Assembly: GCF_003003285.1 (NCBI RefSeq)
Contig: NZ_PVTP01000008.1
Location: 1-64,000 of the forward strand
Source of the DNA: Yoonia maritima
Lineage (GTDB): Bacteria > Pseudomonadota > Alphaproteobacteria > Rhodobacterales > Rhodobacteraceae
Length of the DNA stretch: 64,000 bases
Direction of reading: 5' to 3'
Shown: positions 26,004 through 35,680 of the stretch, piece after piece
Layout of the letters: each line of letters begins with the position of its first letter
Position numbering within the stretch: position 1 is the first letter of the stretch
Notes under the pieces: generated by a model
The model's database searches: none
Told to the model about the DNA's origin: nothing
The model's input: the letters and a program-made list of their open reading frames with translations, nothing else
Translations under genes and position numbers: made by a program

Positions 26004-27209
26004 TTAGAACTCTGGATGCCCGTCAAGCTCGACCACCTGCCAAGGCAGACCATCGGTGTTCAGCATGTCCATGAATGCATCGGGATCCAGCTGTTCGGTG
26101 TTCCAAACACCCGGTTCCAGCCAAATACCTTTCATCATCATCGCCGCACCAATCATCGCAGGTACACCAGTGGTGTATGCAACGGCTTGGCTGCCGACCT
26201 CGGCAAAGCATTCTTCGTGATCGCAGATGTTGTAGATGTAATAGGTCTTTTCGCTGTCGCCCGCAGGGCCAGTGATGATGTCACCAATACAGGTTTTCCC
26301 TTTGGTCAGCGCACCCAGATCGCTTGGGTCTGGCAGCACGGCCTTTAGGAACTGAAGCGGGATAATCTCGTGGCCTTCATAGGTCACAGGTTCAATGCTG
26401 GTCATGCCGATGTTTTGCAGAACGGTGACGTGGTTGATGTAGGCATCACCAAAGGTCATCCAGAAACGCGCCCGCTCGATTTCGGGGAAGTGCGTTTTCA
26501 TGCTTTCCAGTTCTTCATGGTACATCAGGTACATGTTCTTTTCGCCCACAGCAGGGAAATCGAACGCAACCTTATGCGACATTGGCGGTGTTTCGACCCA
26601 GTCACCGTTTTCCCAGTGACGCGCAGTTGCGGTCACTTCGCGGATGTTGATCTCTGGGTTAAAGTTGGTCGCAAATGGCTTGCCATTATCGCCGCCGTTA
26701 CAGTCCAGAACGTCGATCAGGCGAATGCCGTCCAGTTTGTGTTTACGAATCCAAGTCGCAAAAATCGACGTCACACCCGGATCAAAACCAGAGCCCAGAA
26801 CAGCCGTCAAACCCGCCTTTTCAAAGCGTTCCTGATAGGCCCACTGCCAGTGATATTCGAACTTGGCCTCGTCCTCGGGCTCATAGTTGGCGGTATCCAG
26901 ATAATGCACGCCCGCCTCTAGGCAGGCATCCATCAACGCCAAATCCTGATACGGCAACGCAAGGTTCACCACTAGCTCAGCACCAGTTTCCTTGATCAGT
27001 GCAACCGTGGCTGCAACGTCCATCGCATCCAGCGCGGCAGTCTTGATCGTCACACCAGTGCGGGTCTTTACATTTGCCGCAATATCATCGCACTTTGAAA
27101 CCGTGCGGCTGGCCAATGTGATCTCTTTGAATATCTCGGGGTGCATCGCCATCTTAACGACTGCCACGGCACCAACGCCACCGGCCCCTACAACCAGAAC
27201 TTTTTCCAT
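26004..27209 (-). CDS. carboxynorspermidine/carboxyspermidine dehydrogenase (saccharopine dehydrogenase family)
   Basis: A 401-residue NAD(P)-dependent reductase beginning MEKVLVVGAGGVGAVAVVKMA, a Rossmann glycine-rich motif, with GSGFDPGVTSIFATWI and DCNGGDNGKPFATNF further on, as in carboxyspermidine dehydrogenases. It would reductively condense putrescine with aspartate semialdehyde. The start at 27209 is preferred over two ATGs 15-21 bases earlier because an AAGGA site (27217-27221) lies at proper distance before it. Lysine-pathway saccharopine dehydrogenase is the family alternative, but the adjacent nspC settles the role. Confidence 0.88.
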   Translation of the reverse strand: MEKVLVVGAGGVGAVAVVKMAMHPEIFKEITLASRTVSKCDDIAANVKTRTGVTIKTAALDAMDVAATVALIKETGAELVVNLALPYQDLALMDACLEAGVHYLDTANYEPEDEAKFEYHWQWAYQERFEKAGLTAVLGSGFDPGVTSIFATWIRKHKLDGIRLIDVLDCNGGDNGKPFATNFNPEINIREVTATARHWENGDWVETPPMSHKVAFDFPAVGEKNMYLMYHEELESMKTHFPEIERARFWMTFGDAYINHVTVLQNIGMTSIEPVTYEGHEIIPLQFLKAVLPDPSDLGALTKGKTCIGDIITGPAGDSEKTYYIYNICDHEECFAEVGSQAVAYTTGVPAMIGAAMMMKGIWLEPGVWNTEQLDPDAFMDMLNTDGLPWQVVELDGHPEF

Positions 27210-27230
27210 GTTTTGATCCTTCATTTTCAT

Positions 27231-29126
27231 TCAGCCGTCCGTGCCAAAGTAGGTCGAACCTGCAAGACTATCTTTATAAGCTGCCATCATCGTACGCCGT
27301 TCCGCGGCATTCACCTTGCCCGCTTTCACGGCCTTTTCCACCGTCTTGCGGAACGTGGCAAGACAGTCTTGGGGGTCGTATTCGACAAAGGACAACACCT
27401 GCGCGATGGTGTCACCTTCAACTTCGTGTTCGATGTCAAAACCACCTTCGCCATCAAGCGAAATGGTCACCACATTCGGGTCACCAAACAGATTGTGCAA
27501 ATCGCCCAAGGTTTCCTGATAGGCACCCACGAAAAACACGCCGATATAGTAATCCTCGTCCTTGCGCAGTTCGTGCACAGGCAGCGCGCCGGAAACACCA
27601 TCAGCCAGCACAAACTGATCAATTTTACCGTCACTATCACAGGTAATATCGGTCAAAACAGCGCTACGCGTTGGTTCTTCGTTCAGGCGCTGTAGCGGCA
27701 TGATCGGATGCAATTGGTCAATCGCCCAAACGTCAGGCAACGATTGGAACAACGAGAAATTGCCGTGGTAGTAATCGACGAACCCTGTCAGCTGTTCATC
27801 AATCTGACCTGCACTATCTTCCAGCTTTGCCGCAGTCTTGAAGCGCGACAGCAGATATAGGAACGCCTGCTCGGCACGCGCCAAAAGCTGCAGATCAATC
27901 TGTCCACGTCGGAACAACGCCCGGATTTCATCACGATAATAAATCGCGTCGTTCAACGCCTCTTGCAGGCGGGCACCCGCGATATAGCCTTCAACCGCCA
28001 ACAGATCGCTTAGCAGATGGTGATCACCTTCGTGGACCTCGGGCTTTTCCGAATTGTCATATAGGGTTGCGCCCAAGATATTGAACACAAAGATCGCCGA
28101 CTGCGCGACGACAAAACGCCCGCTTTCGGTCACGATCGTTGGGTGTTCAATGCCCGCATCGTCCATCGCATAAGCGACGGTTTCCACAAGGTTCGTGCAG
28201 TATTCGTTCACGGTGTAATTAACCGAATTCTCATCCGGGCGGCGCTCACCGGTATAATCGACGCCCAAACCACCGCCCAAATCCATATAAGAAAGCGGCG
28301 CACCCAAACGGGTCAGTTCAACGTAAAAACGGCAGGCCTCGGTCGCGGCACGGCGGACATCCATGATGTTGGGCACTTGCGATCCCAAATGGGTGTGTTG
28401 CAACACCAGACAATCCATCAACCCGGTTTCTTCCAAACGCGCGGTTAGCTTGACCACATCCAGCGCACTTAGGCCAAACACAGAACGGTCACCCGATGAC
28501 GCCTGCCATTTGCCCGTCACAGTTTCAGTCAGCTTGATCCGCACGCCCAGCGTCGGGCGCACATCCAATTCAGTAGCAATCCGGTACACGGTTTCAAACT
28601 CGTGCAGGCTTTCAAGCACGATGATCGTGTTAAAGCCCAACTTCTGCGACAAGATCGCAAGATGCATAAAACCCGCATCCTTTGCACCGTTGCAAATCAA
28701 CAAAGCATCCGGCGACATGGTTTGCGACAAGGCGATCAACAGCTCGGGCTTTGACCCGACTTCAAGGCCAAAGTGATACTGACGCCCCACTTCAGTCAGG
28801 CGCTCTACAACATCGGACTGCTGGTTCACCTTGATCGGGAAAACGCCACGATACTTGCCTTTGTAATTCACCTCGCGGAATGCAGAGTCAAACGCGGTAT
28901 GAAGGCGGTCTAGCGCACGGTCCAAATAGGGCTGAACGCGCAACAAAATCGGTGCCGAAATTCCGCGCTGTGTTAGTGCGTTCATCACCTCTGGCAATGA
29001 CACTGGCGGGCTGTCGTCATGCGGATTACGCAGCGCCAAATCGCCGCTATCGGCAACATCGACCAAGCCATCCGACCAAGAAGAAACACCATAAATGTCA
29101 GTAATTTCGTGGGCTGTGTCTCTCAT
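27231..29126 (-). CDS. speA: biosynthetic arginine decarboxylase
   Basis: A 631-residue PLP enzyme converting arginine to agmatine. The N-terminal barrel has VFPIKVNQQSDVV with the PLP lysine, GLEVGSKPEL, LLICNGAKD and DLGGGLGVDY; the C-terminal part has VTESGRFVV and the end region typical of SpeA. Length agrees with bacterial biosynthetic arginine decarboxylases. The ATG at 29124-29126 is preferred to a TTG two codons upstream. It heads the operon speA-CASDH-nspC-speB, which as a set makes spermidine from arginine and aspartate semialdehyde. Confidence 0.92.
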   Translation of the reverse strand: MRDTAHEITDIYGVSSWSDGLVDVADSGDLALRNPHDDSPPVSLPEVMNALTQRGISAPILLRVQPYLDRALDRLHTAFDSAFREVNYKGKYRGVFPIKVNQQSDVVERLTEVGRQYHFGLEVGSKPELLIALSQTMSPDALLICNGAKDAGFMHLAILSQKLGFNTIIVLESLHEFETVYRIATELDVRPTLGVRIKLTETVTGKWQASSGDRSVFGLSALDVVKLTARLEETGLMDCLVLQHTHLGSQVPNIMDVRRAATEACRFYVELTRLGAPLSYMDLGGGLGVDYTGERRPDENSVNYTVNEYCTNLVETVAYAMDDAGIEHPTIVTESGRFVVAQSAIFVFNILGATLYDNSEKPEVHEGDHHLLSDLLAVEGYIAGARLQEALNDAIYYRDEIRALFRRGQIDLQLLARAEQAFLYLLSRFKTAAKLEDSAGQIDEQLTGFVDYYHGNFSLFQSLPDVWAIDQLHPIMPLQRLNEEPTRSAVLTDITCDSDGKIDQFVLADGVSGALPVHELRKDEDYYIGVFFVGAYQETLGDLHNLFGDPNVVTISLDGEGGFDIEHEVEGDTIAQVLSFVEYDPQDCLATFRKTVEKAVKAGKVNAAERRTMMAAYKDSLAGSTYFGTDG

Positions 29127-29416
29127 AAGCAATCCGTGTTTCTAAGGCGAAACGGGATCACGTTGATTGGTTTTTGATGTAAAATCATAACTCCGCCCGC
29201 TATTATTGAATAGCTAGGTAGGCGAAACTTCGGCACGAAAACGAAGCGACCAACCGGGCGGGTACGACTTCTATAGGACCATGCAAAAAGAGATGCAAGC
29301 TCATCTTGGGGTGGTTTTAGGTGTGCGGATATACGCCTTATTCTATTCCGTCATTTAGGCGGCAAAATTCAGAATTGAGTGCGACCTTTCGCAGTCCCAC
29401 CCAATTGAAATTCACA
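29127..29416. promoter_or_regulatory. intergenic region upstream of speA
   Basis: About 290 bp between the sugar-transport operon and speA, both leftward. It should hold the speA promoter and the end of the sugar operon. A short interrupted stem (TGCGA-AAGG-TCGCA, minus strand, near 29383-29396) follows the sugar operon, too weak to call a terminator. No reading frame of note and no riboswitch fold recognised. Confidence 0.4.
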
Positions 29417-30490
29417 TTAAATTGCCATCTGGCTGTGCGGGTCAAACAGATGGATGTCCTTGGCGTTTATGCTTAGGTCGATTGTGTCGCCAACCGAAAT
29501 ATCGCGCCGTTCAGACAGAACAATTGTGATTTTTCCTGTGTCGCCCGCGCCAACATAGGTAGTGGAACCTGTGGATTCGATCACGCTGATTTTGGTGGTA
29601 ATCGTGCCCTGCCCCGCCGCTGATATCGACAGATGCTCGGGCCGCAGACCAACGGTGACCTTTTGGTTACACGCCACCTGACGTGGCAATTTCAATTCGG
29701 GTGCACCGTCTATTTCCAGCGTTACAGCCGTGCCATCAGCATTTGTGACACCATCGACGAAATTCATCGCTGGCGACCCGATGAACCCCGCGACAAACTG
29801 CGAAGCGGGCCGATCATATAGTTCAAGCGGCGCGCCCTGCTGTTCAATCACCCCAGCGCGCATCACCACAACATGATCAGCCATTGTCATCGCTTCGATT
29901 TGATCATGGGTCACATAAACCGACGTCGCCCCCAGCCTATCATGCAACGCCCGTATTTCTTTGCGCATATGAACGCGCAGCGACGCATCAAGATTGGATA
30001 GCGGTTCGTCGAACAAAAACACTTTGGGTCGACGCACAATGGCACGGCCCATAGCGACCCGTTGACGTTGCCCACCTGACAGTTCGCGTGGAAAGCGATC
30101 CAGCAGATTTTCCAAACCTATCGTTGCCGCGACCTCTTCTGCGATCTTGCGTGCCTCGGCTTTTGGGGTCTTCTTAAGACGTAACGAATAGGTCAGATTG
30201 TCGATGACTGTCATATGCGGATATAGCGCATATGATTGAAACACCATCGCCACATCGCGGTGCCGGGGCGGCACATTATTCACCACCTCATCGGTGATTT
30301 TCATCTCTCCGCCAGATATCGTTTCCAACCCAGCAATTGATCGCAACAACGTGGATTTACCGCAGCCAGATGGACCAACCAGCGCAACAAAAGCCCCCTT
30401 TGGGATCGCAAGCTGTATATCCTTAAGCGCGTGAAAAGCCCCATAGTGTTTGTCGACACCGTTCAGTTCGATTTGCAGTTCCTGTGTCAT
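29417..30490 (-). CDS. sugar ABC transporter ATPase (UgpC/MsmX/MalK type)
   Basis: A 357-residue ATPase with GPSGCGKST, LSGGQRQRVAMGRAIVR, LFDEPLSNLD and the HDQIEAMTMADH switch, followed by a C-terminal regulatory OB-fold region (about 235-357, including VTVGLRPEHL) typical of CUT1 importers. The ATG at 30488-30490 overlaps the stop of the permease gene (ATGA). It is the last gene of a six-gene leftward operon for uptake and processing of an unidentified sugar or polyol. Confidence 0.9.
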   Translation of the reverse strand: MTQELQIELNGVDKHYGAFHALKDIQLAIPKGAFVALVGPSGCGKSTLLRSIAGLETISGGEMKITDEVVNNVPPRHRDVAMVFQSYALYPHMTVIDNLTYSLRLKKTPKAEARKIAEEVAATIGLENLLDRFPRELSGGQRQRVAMGRAIVRRPKVFLFDEPLSNLDASLRVHMRKEIRALHDRLGATSVYVTHDQIEAMTMADHVVVMRAGVIEQQGAPLELYDRPASQFVAGFIGSPAMNFVDGVTNADGTAVTLEIDGAPELKLPRQVACNQKVTVGLRPEHLSISAAGQGTITTKISVIESTGSTTYVGAGDTGKITIVLSERRDISVGDTIDLSINAKDIHLFDPHSQMAI

Positions 30491-31314
30491 TTGAGGGCTC
30501 CTGAAGTAAGTCCAGCGACGATGCGCTGCTGCAGCAATACAAAGGCCGCAAGGATGGGCGTGACGTAGATCGTCGCGTAGGCCATGATGTTGTTCCATTC
30601 GACGGTATTGGGGCCCATAAAGGCGTTCAAACCAACCGAAGCGGGTTGTAGGTTCACATCCTGAATGATCGATTTGGAATAAACGAACTCACCAAACGCC
30701 TGCATGAAAATAAGAATGGCGGACACCAGAACCCCGTTACGGGCCAGTGGTAAAACTACCGAAACAAAGGCCCCAACTCGCGAGTTCCCGTCAACTAATG
30801 CTGCTTCCTCTAATTCCGCAGGCACCGCCATAAATGTCGCACGCACAAGGATCACAAAGAAAGGCATCGCCTTTGCCGTGACCGCCAAGATGACCGCAAA
30901 CCGTGGGTAATCAAGCAACCCAACAGCCGAGAACCCCACAAACAGTGGCGTAATCATAAGTGATGCAGGCAAAACTTGCAGCATCAACACAAGGAACAAA
31001 GCCACATCAATCCAGATGTTGCGATACCGTGCCAGAACATAAGAACATCCCGTGCCCAGCCCCGCGACAAGGATCATGGTACCCGTCGCAATCACAAGCG
31101 AATTCCAGATAAACCGGCCCATGCCGCGAACTTCCCAAACGTGGCTGAACACGCCCCACTGTGGGTCTTTGGGGATAAAGGTCGGCGGATATGCGAAAAT
31201 CTCGGATCCTGATTTCAGCGCGGTGACATACATCCAATACAGCGGGAACAGATAGATGATCGCAAAGACGATCGCCGCCCCAAGGTAGATGCGATTTAAA
31301 TGAGGTGTCATCAT
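30487..31314 (-). CDS. sugar ABC transporter permease (MalG-like)
   Basis: A 275-residue inner-membrane permease starting MMTPHLNRIYLG, with six hydrophobic segments and the ATPase-contact loop LEEAALVDGNSRVGAF (EAA motif). The start codons at 31311 and 31314 overlap the stop of the previous permease; an in-frame extension further upstream has no membrane character and is not believed. It pairs with the MalF-like permease. Confidence 0.9.
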   Translation of the reverse strand: MMTPHLNRIYLGAAIVFAIIYLFPLYWMYVTALKSGSEIFAYPPTFIPKDPQWGVFSHVWEVRGMGRFIWNSLVIATGTMILVAGLGTGCSYVLARYRNIWIDVALFLVLMLQVLPASLMITPLFVGFSAVGLLDYPRFAVILAVTAKAMPFFVILVRATFMAVPAELEEAALVDGNSRVGAFVSVVLPLARNGVLVSAILIFMQAFGEFVYSKSIIQDVNLQPASVGLNAFMGPNTVEWNNIMAYATIYVTPILAAFVLLQQRIVAGLTSGALK

Positions 31315-32213
31315 CCCCGGACCTCGTGTCTTGTTGAACGGACATAAAAGACGGAAGCCACCATAACGACCGCGATCATGATTGTTGAAATCGTCGCACC
31401 GCGGGCAAAGTCGTATTGGCGGAACGACAGTTCCCACGCCCAATACTGTGCAACATTCGATGAATTGGCTGGCCCCCCGCCGGTGATGGCGGCAAACAGG
31501 TCAAACTGCTGCAACGTGAAGATCAACCCAAGCGAAATAACCGCGCCCGTGGTGGACCGCATCATCGGCACCGTGATCGTCCAAAATTTCTGAAACGCGG
31601 TCGCACCGTCAAGCGACGCAGCCTCGTACAGGTCCTTGGGAATTCCTGCCAACCCGACGGACAGCAGGATCATGTTAAACGCCGTTCCCAACCAAATGTT
31701 GGTGATAATCACAGCCCAAAGCGAATAGTTGATATCAGAGCGCCAAAAGATGTTTTCCGAAATCACGCCAATACTACTTAGCAGGTAGTTCAAGACACCA
31801 AAGTCACCGGCAAGTATCCAATTCCACGTGGCACCCACAACAAGCCCTGGCATCACCCAAGACACCAAGAACAGCCCGCGAATAAACGTTGATCCGCGAA
31901 ACCCTGTATTAAAGAACACCGCCAGACCAAACCCGACAATGAACTGACCACCGATGGAACAGAAAACGAAAATAACCGTGTTCCACATGATCGGCCAAAA
32001 CTCGGGTTGGGCGAAAAGCGCACGATAGTTTTTCAAGCCAACAAAGGGGCGAAACACTTCGCCAAGGCTGAACAGGTCAACCTCTTGAAAGCTCATCAAC
32101 ACGTTATAAACCAGCGGAAGTCCCGAAAAGAGAAGAAGAAAAACAAGCGGGATGCCAACCAACACTAGGTCAAATCCAACGCCGTCAATGATGCTTGATC
32201 GTATCCGTTTCAC
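31311..32213 (-). CDS. sugar ABC transporter permease (MalF-like)
   Basis: A 300-residue permease with an N-terminal membrane anchor, five further helices and the EAA loop YEAASLDGATAFQKFW. It begins at a GTG preceded by a purine-rich AGGGGGGAAG stretch. With the MalG-like partner it forms the channel of a CUT1-family importer. The substrate cannot be read from the permease. Confidence 0.9.
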   Translation of the reverse strand: MKRIRSSIIDGVGFDLVLVGIPLVFLLLFSGLPLVYNVLMSFQEVDLFSLGEVFRPFVGLKNYRALFAQPEFWPIMWNTVIFVFCSIGGQFIVGFGLAVFFNTGFRGSTFIRGLFLVSWVMPGLVVGATWNWILAGDFGVLNYLLSSIGVISENIFWRSDINYSLWAVIITNIWLGTAFNMILLSVGLAGIPKDLYEAASLDGATAFQKFWTITVPMMRSTTGAVISLGLIFTLQQFDLFAAITGGGPANSSNVAQYWAWELSFRQYDFARGATISTIMIAVVMVASVFYVRSTRHEVRG

Positions 32214-32283
32214 CGGCCTGCTTCCCCCCTTAGAACATCATGGGGCGCGTGCATACGAAATGCAGCGCCCCATACAACTTTGA

Positions 32284-33504
32284 TTACTCGGCTAGAATGG
32301 CGTCAATAGATGCCTGCGCCTGATTAAGCGCATCAACGGACGTCATCTGCCCAGTTAACGCCAACTGAATTGCATCTTGAATCGCCTTTGAAATTTTCGG
32401 CCACTCAGGATGCGGACCACGGGCCTGCGCATACTGTAGCTGCTCAAGAAAGACTTGCAGGGCTGCATCTTTTGGGGCCACGCCAGTGGGCGGCAATTCG
32501 ATGTCAGACCGCGCCGGCAATTGCCCAAATTCAGGGAACAACCGGTCGTCTTGGCTTGCAAAGTATTCAAGCGCTTGGAACGCCTCTTGCGGGTGATCAG
32601 TATTGGCAAAAATAGCCCAGTTAAAGTCACCCATCGCTGACGCGCGCGGTGCGCCTTCTTCGGGGACAGGCAATAGCGCGACGCGCCATTCAAATTGGGC
32701 TTCGTCTACCATCCGGTTCAATTCCCATGGGCCGGAAATAACCATCGCCGCATTGCCTGAGTTGAATGTTCCGGTGGAATCCCACTGACCGCGTGTCAAC
32801 GTGTCCGGCGACGCCAAACCTTCATCCAACAGCGTTTTCCACGTATCTAACGCGTGAACAGCGCCTTCGGTGTTGATGTGGTCATAACCGCCGCCAGACA
32901 TCTGCGCCCAAGGCAAGAATTGAAAGGTGCCTTCTTCGCTGGCTTTGGCAGAAAAAGCGATCCCATAGACAGAGTTGTCAGGATCGTTCAACGTCCGTGC
33001 AGCTGCGACCAGATCATCCCACGTCGCTGGCGGAGCATCAGGATCAAGCCCCGCTGCCTTGAACATATCCACGTTATAATACAGTGCGATCGTGTTCGTG
33101 GCCTTTGGGACACCATACAGCCGTTCATCCCATGTGACCGAATTAAGCGGGCCGGAGAAATAGTTTTCGGCGACGATTTCATCAGACGCGGCAACCATAT
33201 CAGTGACATCTAAAAACGCGCCACGCGCCGCAAACAATGCATGTTCAGGGTTATCAACGGCAATGATATCCGGTGCCTGCCCCGTGGCAAAGGCCCGCAT
33301 CGATTCCGTCACCACATCATCAAACTGGATCATGCGGTAATCGACAGTGATCCCGTTATCCATGTCGCTAAATTCCTGCGCAAGGTTCATCGCAGGTTGG
33401 TTTTCATCATCAAGCGACCAAATCGTAATGGTCACGTCTTCGGCATGCGCAATACTGCCCATAGACAGCAAAGCGGCGACGCTCGCTCCGATCATATATT
33501 TCAT
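32284..33504 (-). CDS. periplasmic sugar-binding protein, CUT1 family
   Basis: A 406-residue solute-binding protein with a clear signal peptide ([23 protein letters not shown]). Family landmarks are [11 protein letters not shown] at the mature N-terminus, [26 protein letters not shown] and the [18 protein letters not shown] block common to MalE-type proteins. The ATG at 33502-33504 is preferred over an in-frame GTG six codons upstream because GGAGGAG lies at the proper distance before it. Ligand unknown; the adjacent isomerase and oxidoreductase suggest a glycoside or polyol. Confidence 0.9.
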   Translation of the reverse strand: MKYMIGASVAALLSMGSIAHAEDVTITIWSLDDENQPAMNLAQEFSDMDNGITVDYRMIQFDDVVTESMRAFATGQAPDIIAVDNPEHALFAARGAFLDVTDMVAASDEIVAENYFSGPLNSVTWDERLYGVPKATNTIALYYNVDMFKAAGLDPDAPPATWDDLVAAARTLNDPDNSVYGIAFSAKASEEGTFQFLPWAQMSGGGYDHINTEGAVHALDTWKTLLDEGLASPDTLTRGQWDSTGTFNSGNAAMVISGPWELNRMVDEAQFEWRVALLPVPEEGAPRASAMGDFNWAIFANTDHPQEAFQALEYFASQDDRLFPEFGQLPARSDIELPPTGVAPKDAALQVFLEQLQYAQARGPHPEWPKISKAIQDAIQLALTGQMTSVDALNQAQASIDAILAE

Positions 33505-33531
33505 AGTTAAATCCTCCTCCACTGGTGTTCG

Positions 33532-34470
33532 TCAGTTCTTTTCTAACGATGGATCGCCACCGCCATAGTCCGCCAGATCGTCGACGAACGATCCCCCCCG
33601 GCAAGTTTTCAAATGATTCAACGCATGGACCTGCCCGGTCATTTCAAGCGCATCGCGGTAAACCGGATCGTGCCACCCTTCGATGTCGATGGACCCTTTG
33701 TAGCCCGCCAACCGCAATTCCGAGATAATGTCGGTCCAATTGCTGTCGCCAAAACCCGGTGTGCGCATGAACACAAACGGATGTTTGCCAAAAATTCCAT
33801 GCTCGCGGATGACATCGTGCCGGATTGTCGCGTCTTTTCCGTGTACGTGGAAAATCTTATCCGCCCATTTGCGAATTTGCGGCATCGGATCAATCAGATA
33901 GACCATCTGGTGGCAAGGTTCCCATTCCAGACCAACATTGTCATCCGGCACCTCGTTAAACATCATTTCCCATGCGTCGGGGTTATGGGCAATGTTCCAA
34001 TCACCGGTTTCCCAATTGCCATCCATCGCGCAGTTTTCAAACGCAATCCGCACCCCCTTGTCAGCGGCACGTTTCGCCAAATCGCCCCAAATTTCTTTGT
34101 AGCGCGGCAGGCTTTCGGGCAGCGGCCGATTGCGCAGGCGGCCGGTAAACCCAGCCACACAAGTCGCCCCAAAATGATGCGCGTTATCGATGCAGGCTTT
34201 CCAACCGTCCAGCGTTTCAATGTCCAGCGCATCCGTTTCTAACGGGTTCCCGAACATGCCAATCGTCGACATGGTAATATCACGATCCCCGATCGCATCA
34301 CGGCAACGTTTGCCAAGCTCGGCAACGTCCTGCCCGGCAGTAGTTTGCCAGAAAAATGGTTCAAAACTTTCGAACCCGTGATCCGCAATATTTGCAATGC
34401 TCGCGGCGGCATCACCATTGTTGGCAGACACCATTGTGCCAATCCGAATATCTTTTGCTGGGTTGCTCAT
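33532..34470 (-). CDS. sugar phosphate isomerase/epimerase (TIM-barrel, xylose isomerase-like)
   Basis: A 312-residue protein of the AP-endonuclease 2/xylose-isomerase-like barrel. Putative metal ligands are seen in AFENCAMD, LEWEPCHQM, FHVHGKDA and SIDIEGWHD. These enzymes act on keto- or aldo-sugars and commonly occur with Gfo/Idh/MocA oxidoreductases and CUT1 importers. It lies 5 bp after the oxidoreductase gene and 27 bp before the binding-protein gene. The exact reaction is not determinable from sequence alone. Confidence 0.8.
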   Translation of the reverse strand: MSNPAKDIRIGTMVSANNGDAAASIANIADHGFESFEPFFWQTTAGQDVAELGKRCRDAIGDRDITMSTIGMFGNPLETDALDIETLDGWKACIDNAHHFGATCVAGFTGRLRNRPLPESLPRYKEIWGDLAKRAADKGVRIAFENCAMDGNWETGDWNIAHNPDAWEMMFNEVPDDNVGLEWEPCHQMVYLIDPMPQIRKWADKIFHVHGKDATIRHDVIREHGIFGKHPFVFMRTPGFGDSNWTDIISELRLAGYKGSIDIEGWHDPVYRDALEMTGQVHALNHLKTCRGGSFVDDLADYGGGDPSLEKN

Positions 34471-34475
34471 CGGTC

Positions 34476-35510
34476 CTAGAAATCCTGTGTGATGTTGATT
34501 TGTTTGCCAGTCTGCGCGCTTTGAATTGCGCCAAAGACCATGGCCATGGAATGCAAATTATCTACGCTGTCGGTCTCGGCGCGGTCACCTGATGCGATAG
34601 CATCCAAAAATGCCGCCAGAACGGACGCGTGGTCTTGGGTTTGGTAATCAGAAGAAAGCTCAGGAACATCAACGCGTTTAAAATCGCGCAAAAACGTCTC
34701 ATCCCCGTCGGCAATATAGGCGTCCAGCTTATCTTCACCGTCCCATATTAGATTGCCTTTTGTGCCAGTAATCCGCCACGCGGCATCCCACGATGTGCGC
34801 TCACCTTCCGCGCACCAGCTACCACGATAGGTAAAAAAGCTACCGCCCGACATTTCAAACGTCGCAAAGGCCGATGCACCATGCGCATACCAAGACCCCT
34901 GTGGGTTGGTTTCAGCGCAAAAAACACGGGCCGCATCTTGCCCAGACATAAACCGCGCCGCATCAAAATGATGGATCGCCATATCCAAAAGCAAGACATG
35001 ATCCATCTGATCGCGAAACCCGCCAAAGCGCGCACCGATAAAGAAATCTGCGTGTATACCAGTGATGTCACCCAACACGCCGCTGTCCAAAAACGCTCCG
35101 ATCCGGCGCACACCTGGCTTATATCTTCGGTTCTGGGTCACCGTGAATAAACGGCGGCTTTCTTGGGCTAAGATCGCCAGCTCACGCGCTTCGTCCATGT
35201 TTGCAGCCATAGGTTTTTCAGAAAGAACGTGCCGCCCGGCCTTGAGCGATTTACGCACGATGTTCGCCCGCACCTCTGGCGGCGTCACATCAAACACCAT
35301 GTCAGTTTCGACATTTGCAAGGGCGTCATCAATATCTGTGAAGATTTGCGCGTCCGTCAGCCCATGTGCTGTGGCAAACGCCTGCGCCGCCGCCAGATTT
35401 GCATCCACAAGCGCGACAATCTTAACCCGCCCTACAAGCAGATCATTTTTATGAACAGCCTCGGCCCAAGCCGCAGCCATGGCCCCGCAGCCAACAAACA
35501 ATGCACGCAT
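34476..35510 (-). CDS. Gfo/Idh/MocA family oxidoreductase
   Basis: A 344-residue NAD(P)-dependent sugar dehydrogenase: N-terminal Rossmann fold (MRALFVGCGAMAAAWAEA), DVTPPEVRANIV, the EKPMAANMDEA motif with the family lysine, and a C-terminal beta-sheet domain with the MAIHHFDAARF segment. It is the first gene of the leftward operon, and the palindromic operator at 35557-35570 lies 47 bp before its start codon. Likely oxidises the imported sugar or its derivative. Confidence 0.85.
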   Translation of the reverse strand: MRALFVGCGAMAAAWAEAVHKNDLLVGRVKIVALVDANLAAAQAFATAHGLTDAQIFTDIDDALANVETDMVFDVTPPEVRANIVRKSLKAGRHVLSEKPMAANMDEARELAILAQESRRLFTVTQNRRYKPGVRRIGAFLDSGVLGDITGIHADFFIGARFGGFRDQMDHVLLLDMAIHHFDAARFMSGQDAARVFCAETNPQGSWYAHGASAFATFEMSGGSFFTYRGSWCAEGERTSWDAAWRITGTKGNLIWDGEDKLDAYIADGDETFLRDFKRVDVPELSSDYQTQDHASVLAAFLDAIASGDRAETDSVDNLHSMAMVFGAIQSAQTGKQINITQDF

Positions 35511-35556
35511 CTTCTCTCCCCCCGGATCGCATCAGATAAAATCCCGAGCGATTCAC

Positions 35557-35622
35557 CGTAAACGTTTACGACAACATTGCGGATGCTTCTGCTTCTGTCA
35601 ACAAGAATCGTAAACGTTTACG
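35557..35622. promoter_or_regulatory. two identical LacI-type operators between divergent genes
   Basis: CGTAAACGTTTACG occurs at 35557-35570 and again at 35609-35622, each a perfect 14-bp palindrome with the central CG expected for LacI/GalR-family operators. Centres are 52 bp apart, close to five helical turns, placing both sites on one face of the DNA as needed for looping by a tetramer or two dimers. One site is near the oxidoreductase promoter, the other before the regulator, so control of the operon and autoregulation are both likely. Confidence 0.85.
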
Positions 35623-35680
35623 GTTTGCTTTTAATTGCATGCTAGGTATGACAAACTACCCCGATAATGGAGGACATACT

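Noticed and set aside
24824-29126. Interpretation of the polyamine genes as a lysine (saccharopine) or norspermidine pathway
   Set aside because: nspC, speA and an agmatinase in one operon fit spermidine from putrescine, and no diaminobutyrate aminotransferase or decarboxylase is present.
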